Assembly: GCA_000442125.1 (NCBI GenBank)
Contig: KE546979.1
Coordinates: forward strand, 124,001 to 188,000
Length of the DNA: 64,000 nucleotides
Direction: 5' to 3'
Source: Opeltia flavorubescens
Taxonomy: Eukaryota; Ascomycota; Lecanoromycetes; Teloschistales; Teloschistaceae
Below are positions 54,795 to 64,000 of this stretch, piece after piece. The position numbers and the translations under genes are program-made. How positions within the stretch are numbered: position 1 is the first letter of the stretch; each line of letters begins with the position of its first letter. The notes beneath the pieces were generated by a model, which saw nothing but the letters and a program-made list of their open reading frames with translations, searched no databases and was not told where the DNA came from.

Positions 54795-57097
54795 ATGGTG
54801 CGCTGGAAGAAGCTTTTCGCCGTCACCTCCCCAGACCATCCCCTGCGCGAGGAGTTCCGCCAACGTACCCTCCCCTCCATCCCCCAACCCCCAAGTCCTC
54901 CAGCTAACCCCCCTCACAGTCCTCCCCACCAACACAAATGAATACATCGAACCCGCTATGCCCCCAGCGGACGTCACCCGCGTTGCGCTCCGGCTCAAAT
55001 ACCAAATCGAACAAGTCATCCCCTGCGAACTTGAAGAGTGGAAAATCACAAAAGCCAACAGCCCCGTCATTACGAAGAAGGTCATTCTGACAGCAAAAGA
55101 AGCGGGTGGAAAGGATCACAGGGCATGCGTGATATACTGCCTCCTAGTTTGCCTCCGATGGTTCAAACGGCAAGCGGAGCTCGAGCTCTGGGACGCAGAT
55201 CTCCACCACGTGCGAGCGGTCGCATGCGAAGTCATGGCGAAGCAAATGTACGTGGAACCCTTTCCTCCTGCCCTCTAATCTCCAATCCCCCATTTTCCCC
55301 TTATCCAATCCCACCAAAATCTAACCCCATCTATAGCATCGAATCCGAAGAAAACCAATCCTACCTCCTCCAATCCCTCCTCCTAAAACGCTACTCAATC
55401 CTCATATCCTCGGAAGCAACCGAACCCGCCAACGCCGTCGAACGCGCCGTCGACCTGCACGCACTGCGCGTAATCGGCAGCTCCGGATACCAAAAATGTA
55501 TCTCCTACCTCTGGCGCGGCTGGCTGATCCAAAACGACGCCTACCCCTCCAACTTCATCGCCTGGGAGGGAAAAGCCAACACTTCGTTCTGGGCACACTT
55601 CGACCCCGACAGGATGCGCGCGCCCGTATATCAAAATACCATGCAGATATTTTTCTCGCTGTTGTATCTTGTATTATACACCATCGCTATCAACACCATT
55701 AACGCAAAGGGAGATTTGGATGTCGTGGAGGGGATATTGTATCTGATGACATTCGGCTTCATAGCCGATGAAGCCGTAAAATTCTGGAAAGTAGGGAGAT
55801 ATTATATCGGGTTCTGGAACGTCTTCAATTCCACTCTCTACACCCTCCTGAGCATATCGTTCATAACGAGGATGATCGCCCTAGGCCACGATGTAGACGA
55901 CGCAGGAGGTCAGAGAAGGCGATTCAATGAGTACGTTTCCATTTCCACTTCCTCTTGAATGCCCCTCTTCCCTACCCTGCTCCCCTCCTCTTCGAACCCC
56001 CGTCCTAACACCCCCCTCTCCTAGATTATCATACAACTTCCTCGCCTTCTCCTCCCCAATGTTCTACCTCCGCCTCCTCCTCTACCTAGACACCTTCCGC
56101 TTCTTCGGCGCCATGCTCGTAGTCCTAAAAGTGATGATGAAGGAATCCCTAATCTTCTTCGCCCTACTCATAATAGTCATGATCGGGTTCCTCCAAGCCT
56201 TCATCGGAATGGACCAAGTCGACGACAACTCCACCGTCACGGGGTTCATTTTGCAGAGTATGGCAAACGCAGTCATGCAATCGCCGGATTTCGATGGATT
56301 TGAGAATTTCGCCCCGCCGTTCGGGATTGTGTTGTATTATATTTTTACGTTTGTGGTCATGGTCGGTGAGTTTGTCTACATTTATTTATCCTAGAATTCG
56401 AAGGAGAGTGAAAAAAGCGAACAGTGTCAAAGCTAATTCATCTATTTCTATCTCTAGTCTTGTTAAACATATTAATCGCCCTGTACAACAGCGCCTACGA
56501 AGACATCACCGACAACGCCATTGACGAATACATGGCACTCTTCAGTCAGAAAACCATGCAATTCGTCCGAGCACCTGATGAAAATGTCTTCATAGCACGT
56601 AAGTCCCACCTTACTTTCTCTGAAAAATCAAAGCACTTGAACACACCAGAAAATGAAATGCAAAATAAAAAAACAGGAAGTACTATTACTGACAAAGGGG
56701 CAAATAAAAAACAGCATTCAACCTGATCGAAATCTTCCTCCTAGTCCTGCCCTTTGAATGGTGGATGTCCACTGCTCGATACGAGCGCTTGAACAACTGG
56801 GTAATGGGAGTCATCTACTCCCCATTGTTGCTCATCACCGCATTTCTGGAGACTAGGCAAGCACATCGCGTGAAAACCAATCGACGGCGGGGTGATGAAG
56901 ACGAAGATACCGTCGAAGAATGGGAGCAGATGGACAACGAAGTGAATTTCGAAGATGACGGATGGGCTAAGAAAGTCGAGTCGAGCAAACCGAATGTAGA
57001 TACCGATGCTGCTGTGTTGGAGATTCGTGAAGTCAAGGAGCAATTGGCTGAGCTGAAGAGGTTGGTTCAAGGGAAGCCAGAAGTAAACGGCTCATAG
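54795..57097 (+). CDS. YVC1: Vacuolar TRP-type cation channel (YVC1/TRPY-like)
   Basis: Releases Ca2+ from the vacuole in response to osmotic or stretch stimuli. The start at 54795 reads MVRWKKLFAVTSPDHPLREE. The conserved entry PLTVLPTNTNEYIEPAMPPA is in another frame, so a short unresolved intron or a frame error lies near 54860-54930. Later introns begin at about 55249, 55930, 56366 and 56598. Transmembrane and pore blocks: IFFSLLYLVLYTIAINTINA, YLMTFGFIADEAVKFWKVGR, FWNVFNSTLYTLLSISFITR, FRFFGAMLVVLKVMMKESLI, FFALLIIVMIGFLQAFIGMD, a pore-like QSPDFDGFENFAPPFG, and VLLNILIALYNSAYEDITDN. The C-terminal tail is acidic with a coiled coil (LEIREVKEQLAELKRLVQGK). Confidence 0.85.
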
Positions 57098-58147
57098 TTC
57101 TTCTGACACATCGCTATTGCAATCTTCTTCATCTTGTGGATTATCTGGGTAGAGTGCATCCAGGTCAAGGACTGGAAGTGTCCACTCTCCATTCGTGCCG
57201 GAACGAGGGAGACCTTGTTTCGTGACTTCCCTCGCTTTTCGCAGTTGCTCGCATTGAACGTCACATTCATGCTCACCAAGCCACTCGTCAATCGTGGTTT
57301 GATCCTTCTTGAGCATTCTTGACCTAAGATACCGTTCATAATTGGTCACAGTATCCTCTTGCCATTCATCCAGCCTGTCTACTTCCTCGTCGATAGCGTC
57401 TCCATTGGGGAAAAGATCTTCAACTATCCCTTCGATATAGCTTCCACGATCCTCAAATGACATATTAAAGGAGAAATGTTCTAGATTTTTGATTTGTGCC
57501 AAGGCGCGAACCCAAGCATGCTCTGAGCCCTCGAAAAGGCTAATTCTGTCGCAGTAGACTGGGTCGAGGTTAAGGACATCGACTTCTATGTCTCGAAGCT
57601 CGAGATTGCGTGCCATGTATTGGAATGCCTGTATCCACTCAGCTTGCCGATCGGCATGTTGCTCGGTTTCTAACAACAATTCAAAGTGAAGGCTGATACG
57701 GTGGATGGTTTGACGTCCAATGACTGAGCGATCTCGGAAGAATGGAATGACAGTTGATATGTCACGAAACGAAAAGACGTTCTCCCGGTAAAAAATCGGC
57801 AGTGCTTCTTTTCTAATCTCTCGACTAACGGCTAGAAGATTCAATCCCGAAATTCTTAAACCCTGAGCCAGATTGTACGTTGTTTTGCGGCGTTCCCAGC
57901 AAGGTTCGGAGTCGTCATCGAAGCCACAGCAGTCAATATGGGATTCTCGAATCATTGCTTTGTACAACTTGCGGCGTCGAACGCGTCCTCGACTTGCCTG
58001 TCTGGTTAAGTCGCGCGGGCTGAGATTCTCAATGACAACAAGTCCAGTTTCGTGGCCACAATGCTTGGAACTTGCGCCTTGGCCAAGGGACAGGCGATAT
58101 ATCATGTTCCTAATCTCCCCAGGCAGTTTCAGGAATGGAAAAGGCAT
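57092..58147 (-). CDS. DUF7730/F-box-like protein of unknown function
   Basis: Intronless, 351 residues, start MPFPFLKLPGEIRNMIYRLS at 58147. The LKLPGEIRNMIYR opening is typical of the large fungal families with an F-box-like N-terminus (DUF7730 type), whose members are often predicted substrate adaptors. A downstream stretch reads LNLLAVSREIRKEALPIFYR, then ENVFSF, the usual second signature. The end is acidic (PDNPQDEEDCNSDVSEEL). Its stop codon overlaps that of YVC1, with the two genes converging by 6 bp. Open frame continues 51 codons upstream, but the family start supports 58147. Confidence 0.75.
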   Translation of the reverse strand: MPFPFLKLPGEIRNMIYRLSLGQGASSKHCGHETGLVVIENLSPRDLTRQASRGRVRRRKLYKAMIRESHIDCCGFDDDSEPCWERRKTTYNLAQGLRISGLNLLAVSREIRKEALPIFYRENVFSFRDISTVIPFFRDRSVIGRQTIHRISLHFELLLETEQHADRQAEWIQAFQYMARNLELRDIEVDVLNLDPVYCDRISLFEGSEHAWVRALAQIKNLEHFSFNMSFEDRGSYIEGIVEDLFPNGDAIDEEVDRLDEWQEDTVTNYERYLRSRMLKKDQTTIDEWLGEHECDVQCEQLRKAREVTKQGLPRSGTNGEWTLPVLDLDALYPDNPQDEEDCNSDVSEEL

Positions 58148-58724
58148 TGGCCTCAAGGATATCAGCGCTTTGAACGCAAAGAAGTAGAATAAGAAATTCT
58201 CCAACTCACTTGAAACATGACTTTCGTGAAAGGCGGCGACCACTCCGCGTGACAAGGAAGCCCTCACTATCAGCCATTGTCGATACAATAGTACATACAC
58301 TCAGGGTCACAGTCTAGAAGGCAATGAGCGACGTGGGAGAAACGCGATTGGATTGAAATCCTCAGATACCGAGGGAGTTGAGACGCTAGAAGTGAACTCT
58401 GACACGGCTGGGCGATGCAGAGGATTAAGATAAGAGGGCGGCCACCATCACACGAGTTCATCAGAGGTACGAGCTCATCAGATTCGATGTGGGAGGTTTG
58501 TGTGGGTGTGGAAGGAAGAGGGAGATGGATGAAAACATGAGTTATCTGATGGACTCCGAGACATCAGGCGCCGCTAGCCGCGACTCGCACCTTCCACACA
58601 AACAACCAGTTTCATCACAAAAGGAAATGAGGGAACCCAAAATTGTTCTTCGACGATAAAAATGGAATACTCTACACTGTACAAATGCATACTTCTACCA
58701 TGAAAAAGATAATTACGACTTCAA
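58148..58724. other. Intergenic region upstream of the DUF7730 gene
   Basis: Holds the promoter of the F-box-like gene and the 3' end region of SPF1. No gene. Confidence 0.45.
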
Positions 58725-61700
58725 TTAGTCTTCCTTCGTCAACTTCTCCATCTCAACCTCTTTCTCTCTCGCCTTCCGATCCTCTTCAACCTTGATCTGA
58801 TCAGGCCGTCTTATCGCGATATCCTTGGGTCTGAAGTCGCTGAACAGGTTCTTCAACACCTTCTCAATGATGTAACATCCAATATAGTCGACGATCATCA
58901 CCGCGGTCATCGTGACTTTGAAGTCGGTCGAAAATGGCACCAGTTTGAGCTTCTCGTTCACTTCGGGGATGAACTCAGTCGAACAGGAGAAAGCGACCCC
59001 CGAAACCAGCACCAGGCCCCAGTACATTCCCCTGTTCTCCCGAATGCCTTCACGGAATGGCCGGCCTTGATAGTTGATGGCGAATGTGGAGATCTGCTGG
59101 ATTAGCTGAAGTAGGTAGACGGCGCTGTTAAGAAGGGATGGTTCGAAGTCGCCTTCTAGGTCAACCTTGTCTTTGCGAGGCTCCGTTCTTTGGACATAGT
59201 TGGAGATGTAGATAAGGGTAACAATGTGGATGGCAAATTGACCCAAGACCGAGCCAATGATATATGGATTAAATATATTTGGCTGTGGCCGCTCCTTGGA
59301 AAGACCCTCGACCGACTATCATGAAATTAGCATTCGGCGCTTGACTTTTTTCTTGGGCGACACTTACCTTTGCTCGTGAGATGGATAGGAAGCAGACGCT
59401 CATAAGCATCCCACTAATCGTCACCTGGCCGTCTCCAAATTTGATGCCCTCCAGATACAACACGCTCAAGCTATATGCACTGATCAAACAGTTCAATGCC
59501 AAAATCTTGTACATCTGAATCGTCGCCACCAACGTGCATCGGCCTTGTCGGATGATGTTCGGAATAGCAATGACATTGGCAAGTTTACTTGTGAAAGGCG
59601 CAGCGACCGAGGCGTCCCCAAGCTTGATTCTTGGTGGTTCGTTGTCGTCCAGCTCTTGCTCCATCATGGTTGCGGTAAATTTGTCAGCCAGGTCAGCTGC
59701 TTTTTTCTGCGCGTCGGTTTGCTTGCCTGGTGTTGAGTTGGCATTTCCGTTCGCTTGCTGCAGTGCTTTGGCTCCTGGAGAGGTTATCGTAGGAATATCT
59801 TCGCTCTTTTCAGATTTCTCGCCAGGTGCTGCTATAGCACCTGCAGCTCCCTTTCGCTGTGCTTGTTGCTGCATCGCCCGTTCGTAGTGTGGATTGGTCG
59901 GGCCAGGGGGGTAGAGATGCGCAATCTGCAGTGGCACCGGTGGGCTAGGCTGGTTGAATCTCTTCATTATACCAACTTGCTTCTCATAGATCTCCTTCAT
60001 CTTGGTCGTCCGGAAGTGTTCAGATATCCTGTTGAGATCATCTTGCGAGCCATTCAGCAAAGCAACACCGATATGGGCTTGCTTCAACGCGCCCACGTCG
60101 TTCGTCCCGTCGCCGCACATCAGCGTTATGTAGCCTGCATCCTTGAGACCTAGCAGAATATCTTCCTTTTGTTTCGGGGATACCCTGGCATACACCCAAG
60201 TGTGGCGAAGGAGTGACGGCAAAGCAGTCTGGTTCTTGTACTTCGATAGTGCATAGCCGGTCACGCAGAGATCTTTGCTACGCAGAATATCTGCGTCTAG
60301 TGGTTTACTAGGATCCACGGGGATGTTGACAGTGTCATCAACACTACGCCATACGAGATTTTCGCCGCTGGTGTCATGTTCTGGGGCGTCTAAGATCAAT
60401 ACGTCCCGATCGATTATCTCCACTTGCCGAGCTACATGTACTGCCGTGAGAGGATTGTCACCTGTTATCATCACGGTCCGATGGCTGCTTTCATTCAGCA
60501 TACGGATAGCTTCCTTAGCATCGTCTTTGAGTGGACATTGGAGGACCAAAAATCCAGCAAAGGTGAGATCAGCTTCGACTTCTTCACGCTTCAGGTTGTT
60601 GATACGATTCTGCCCCAATTCAGAGTCGGTGGCCAAATATCTGTACCCTAGGGCTAGAACCCGACCACCATTGCGAGTGAAATGTTTGTAGGTCTCTTCA
60701 TAATTCGGTGGCGTCTTAGTCAACATTGTTTGAATTGTTTCGGGGGCGCCCTTGACTCCGACGAAAGTGCTCTTGATGCTCTTCGATTTCGATCGATCTG
60801 TAGTGATTGTGGTAGCTACGGAACTCTGGCGCTTCAGTGCGGATGAGAATTGGAATCTTCTTTTGATTTGAACAAGATCGCGAGTACCGGCATGTTTTAC
60901 AGCAGACTTCGGCATCAGAGTGTCATGCTGCCCGACTGTCCAATTCAAAGCAGTCAAGGTTGCCTTTTCCATAGGATCGCCGACAATATCGCCTTCATCG
61001 AGTTTAACCAGAGCATGTGCAGTAGCAAGGACTAGGCGAGTCTGCTGGCCGGCATCTTCAACTGACTTAAGCTCCGTACGTGCGCCTCTTGCATCTTCTG
61101 ACTTATACAAGGACAGCCCTGCAATACCGTCGACGACCAGATCTTCTCCAGTGAGTGTTCCTGTCTTATCAAAGCATGCAACGTCGACTCGACCTGCATA
61201 CGGTATCCGGAAGGGTTCTGTGCAGAAGATCGCAAATTTGCTAAGTGCCGCCAGACTCGTATTCACGGCTAGACTCAATTCCATGGGAAGCTCAGGAGGA
61301 ACAACACTAGTTATGATGAGGACACAATCAAGCAACAGCTTCGATCTTTTCCTATCCTGAGCAACCCCTTCTTGCCAAACATACCATGAGGCAGCAAGGG
61401 CGAAAATGAGGAGGAAAAGAATAAAGAGCAGAGCTTCGACGTTACCGGCAGATACTCTTTCGGTGGAGTATATCATTGTTCGGACGAGGCTACCTTGACT
61501 TGTCTCAAATCCAGTCTTGACGATGACGGCCATAGCTCCATTGTCTGGGGGTGGGTCTACGCCCGATACGAGTACAGGGACTGTATCAGAAGCTTCTTCG
61601 CTAGCGGCGGCGTGCGTGATCTGGAGTACCTTCGTACCTCCATACAAGAAAGCGTTCTTATCGAGACCTTCAGGATCAATCTGCGCATTGCCAGGTCGTA

Positions 61701-62721
61701 GTTGGACAGAGTCTTTGAGCAGAGGTGTACTTTCCCCCGAAAGCATAGCTTCATTCACGATTGCAGTACCCTCTACCAGCAGCATATCGCAAGCGACACC
61801 ACCGTCTTCTTTCGTTCTTCCAACAGAGACTAAGTCGCCAGGCAGGAGTTTGTCACTGGTGAGCTGTTTCCAAGTCNCAACTCTATATACCCAGAGCTCG
61901 TAAGGTTGTATGCTCATCCCTCGAAACTCGTTCAAAGTCCTTTGTCTTTGCCATACCACTGTGCTCTCAAAGCCAACCAGCATGACGAGGGTAAAGAGTG
62001 AGTAATACCAGTAGTCGTCCAACAGCCAAAGCCCCACGCAAAACATCTGAAAAACGAAAAAGGGAGCCACCGCATGCTCTTTCCATAGTTCGGTAAAGGT
62101 AGGCACGGGTATGTCGAAAGTATTATCGCCGTAATGCTGTCGTAGGTTATCAATCTCCTTCTCCGATTTCAGGCCTTTGGAAGCCTGGAAAGTCTTGATT
62201 TCAGGTCTTGGGGTTTTGTCGATGTCGTACGAGAGAGGAGAAAAAGAGTCACGCGCTTCATTGTAAAGAAACCGCCGTTTTTGAAACAGGAACGTGAGGT
62301 ATGATTTCCCTCCCCGATTTTCCATGGTCAAGGGGCAAATTTCGGCAGACCCTGAATTGGCGACAGGGATGACCTTGATTTGTTCAGCGATCAAGGCCTC
62401 TGAGGCGGATGTAGAGGTGAAAAGTGTTTGTATATTGACGTTCCATTTGGTAGTAAGCCATAACAAAGATTGGACGCTGAAGATGGATCCGGCCCAGACA
62501 AAGGTCCACTCAGAACCGTTGATGTACTTGGCGTAGCGCTCTTCTGAGAGGTAGAAGGCAAAGAATGCAGGCCATATGATTAAGAATGGCCAGATATAGG
62601 TATGGAGGAACAGAGGAAGGGGGTGGTGAAGACTGGCTGATGCAATCTGGGGATTATCGACGAGACGTGGCCTGGGAAGCTGTCAGCACATATCATAGTC
62701 GTAGGATAAAGAGGTTTACAT
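58725..62721 (-). CDS. SPF1: P5A-type ATPase of the ER (SPF1/COD1)
   Basis: ER transporter that removes mis-inserted membrane helices and affects ER Ca2+, Mn2+ and sterol balance. Three exons (62720-62721, 59368-62671, 58725-59315) give 1,298 residues with one unresolved codon (N at 61877). The N-terminus MPRLVDNPQIASASLHH, then LPLFLHTYIWPFLIIWPAFF, matches orthologues only if the ATG is split AT/G by a 48-nt intron. Landmarks: VWAGSIFSVQSLLWLTTKWN; AMLSGESTPLLKDS (actuator TGES-like loop); VPPELPMELSLAVN (P5A helix-4 signature); CFDKTGTLTGEDLVVDG (phosphorylated Asp); FVGVKGAPETIQTML; MCGDGTNDVGALKQAHIGVA. The last exon supplies SVEGLSKERPQPNIFNPYII and the final helices, ending in a charged tail. 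Confidence 0.95.
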
Positions 62722-62969
62722 CTTGTTACACCTGTTCGCAAGATATTCAACACGGATGCTTGTCGAATTATCGTTGTGGTATCATCATGAGAAATGACAA
62801 TGGAACTAAACGTTGAGGTCGGCCACACTCTTTCGCCGTCCCATCAGCTGCGTCTTGTTGTATTTAGCCCACCGTACCGCATTCCGCTCCGCTGGCTTGG
62901 CAGATTACATGGGGAACATCGAGTCACATCAACAAAAGGCGAATCCCCCTGCCTTTTCAGACACAGACC
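62722..62969. promoter_or_regulatory. Divergent promoter SPF1 / GlnRS
   Basis: 248 bp between the two starts; must hold both core promoters. CCAAT-like and TATA-like motifs are not clear. Confidence 0.5.
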
Positions 62970-64000
62970 ATGGAGCACAATGAGGAGAAGACCGCGGAAC
63001 TCCCTGAGAGGACTAAGACTCACAGTGATGCTATTGACGCTCAAAGCAATGCGAAATCAAAGAAAGCCTCCAAACCTGCGAAAGCTCCAAAAGCTGTAAA
63101 GGAACCCAAACCCCCACCGGTCAAGAAGGAGAAAGCCCCCAATGTACCGGCAGCTCCTATCGACCCTGATTCCATGTTCAAAGAGGGCTTCCTCAAGGCT
63201 GTCTTCAATGAGAAGTCATCAGAAAGCGTTGTAACTCGATTCCCCCCAGAACCCAATGGTTTTCTCCATATTGGTCATAGCAAAGCCATTGCCATTAACT
63301 TTGGCTTCGCGAGATACCATAAAGGTGTCTGCTATCTACGGTTTGATGACACAAATCCCGGAGCTGAAGAGGCAAAATACTTCACTGCAATTGAAGATAT
63401 TATCCAATGGCTTGGCTTTACCCCCTACAAGGTCACATACTCGAGCGACAATTTTGGGAAGCTTTACGAGCTAGCTGAATTTTTGATCCAAAAAGATGGG
63501 GCATACGTCTGCCATTGTACAGACACAGAGATAAAACTTCAAAGAGGAGGCGAAAGAGGCACTGCAGGCCCAAGATACCCATGCCCCCATCGCGATCGTC
63601 CACCAGAGGAGTCATTGACAGAGTTCCGAGCCATGAGAGATGGAAAATACAAGCCCAGGGAAGCTCTTCTGCGGATGAAGCAAGACATCACAGACGGCAA
63701 TCCCCAGATGTGGGATTTGGCGGCGTATCGAATACCTGAGAAACCAACACACCACCGTACAGGGGATAAGTGGAGGATATACCCTACATACGACTTCACC
63801 CACTGTCTTTGTGATAGTTTTGAAGACATATCTCATTCTCTATGCACCACCGAATTTCAGTTATCGAGAGTTTCCTACGAATGGCTTTGCGATGCCGTTG
63901 AGATATACAAGCCGATGCAACGAGAGTAAGAGCATGCGAAGCTGGACTTTTCATCACACCTTTTAAGCTAACCCGACGTCTAGGTACGGTCGACTCAATC
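62970..64000 (+). CDS. GLN4: Glutaminyl-tRNA synthetase (5' part; runs off window)
   Basis: Cytosolic class I aminoacyl-tRNA synthetase charging tRNA-Gln. Exon 1 is 62970-63925. The start [15 protein letters not shown] is followed by a Lys/Pro-rich linker ([20 protein letters not shown]). The catalytic domain starts [20 protein letters not shown], then [20 protein letters not shown] (HIGH motif), then [16 protein letters not shown] and [27 protein letters not shown] donor at 63926 and TCTAG acceptor at 63983 continue the frame as REYGRLN, the usual sequence. The KMSKS loop and anticodon-binding domain lie beyond the window. The long N-terminal domain of yeast Gln4 is reduced to the basic linker, or lies in an unseen exon. 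Confidence 0.93.

Overview
The window reads as chromosomal DNA of a filamentous ascomycete (Pezizomycotina). The genes are close together on both strands and are cut by short GT-AG introns of about 45-150 bp. They include a Medusa-type developmental regulator, SEC62, the P5A ATPase SPF1, a YVC1-type vacuolar channel, cytosolic GlnRS and a CBM18-AA7 oxidase. Codon use and gene style would fit Leotiomycetes or a related class, but the order cannot be fixed from sequence alone. Four unresolved N bases lie at 34303, 37982, 50727 and 61877.

Left arm (1-21 kb). In order: an APC-family amino-acid/choline-type permease (-, cut by the window edge), a multi-exon amidase (-), a SAM methyltransferase (+), phospholipase D with two HKD motifs (+), SEC62 of the ER translocon (-), a TetX-like FAD monooxygenase (+), a secreted chitin-binding AA7 oligosaccharide oxidase (+) and a Medusa (DUF7082) regulator (-). 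These are ordinary single genes with no shared operon or cluster logic. From about 21 to 24 kb no gene can be supported.

Central array (about 24-49.9 kb). This is the notable part. About 30 small genes, nearly all on the minus strand and spaced roughly 0.4-0.9 kb apart, encode related proteins of about 75-160 residues. None shows a signal peptide or membrane segment. They share a helical core: an L-L-x-x-R-x-x-F-[FY]-x-x-Q-R block, then about 20-30 residues later a (D/E/N)-T-x-A-L-L-x-K-x-x-x-W block. Most have one phase-0 intron after a very short first exon (6-135 nt), and first-exon endings divide them into subtypes. Two inverted (+) members and a TA-rich island of degenerate sequence interrupt the array at 39.7-41.4 kb. 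One copy has an in-frame stop and another an apparent frame disruption, as expected of a birth-and-death family. Many upstream gaps carry CRE/AP-1-like sites (TGACGTCA or TGAGTCA type), which suggests shared bZIP control. I do not recognise the family, and its function is unknown.

Right arm (50-64 kb). An acidic coiled-coil protein (-), an unknown Ser-rich two-exon protein (-), a macrodomain protein with an extra C-terminal tail (-), a YVC1/TRPY vacuolar cation channel (+) whose stop overlaps that of a convergent DUF7730/F-box-like protein (-), SPF1 (-) whose start codon appears to be split by an intron, and the 5' part of glutaminyl-tRNA synthetase (+), cut by the right edge. SPF1/GlnRS and macrodomain/YVC1 are divergent pairs with intergenic regions of about 250 bp.
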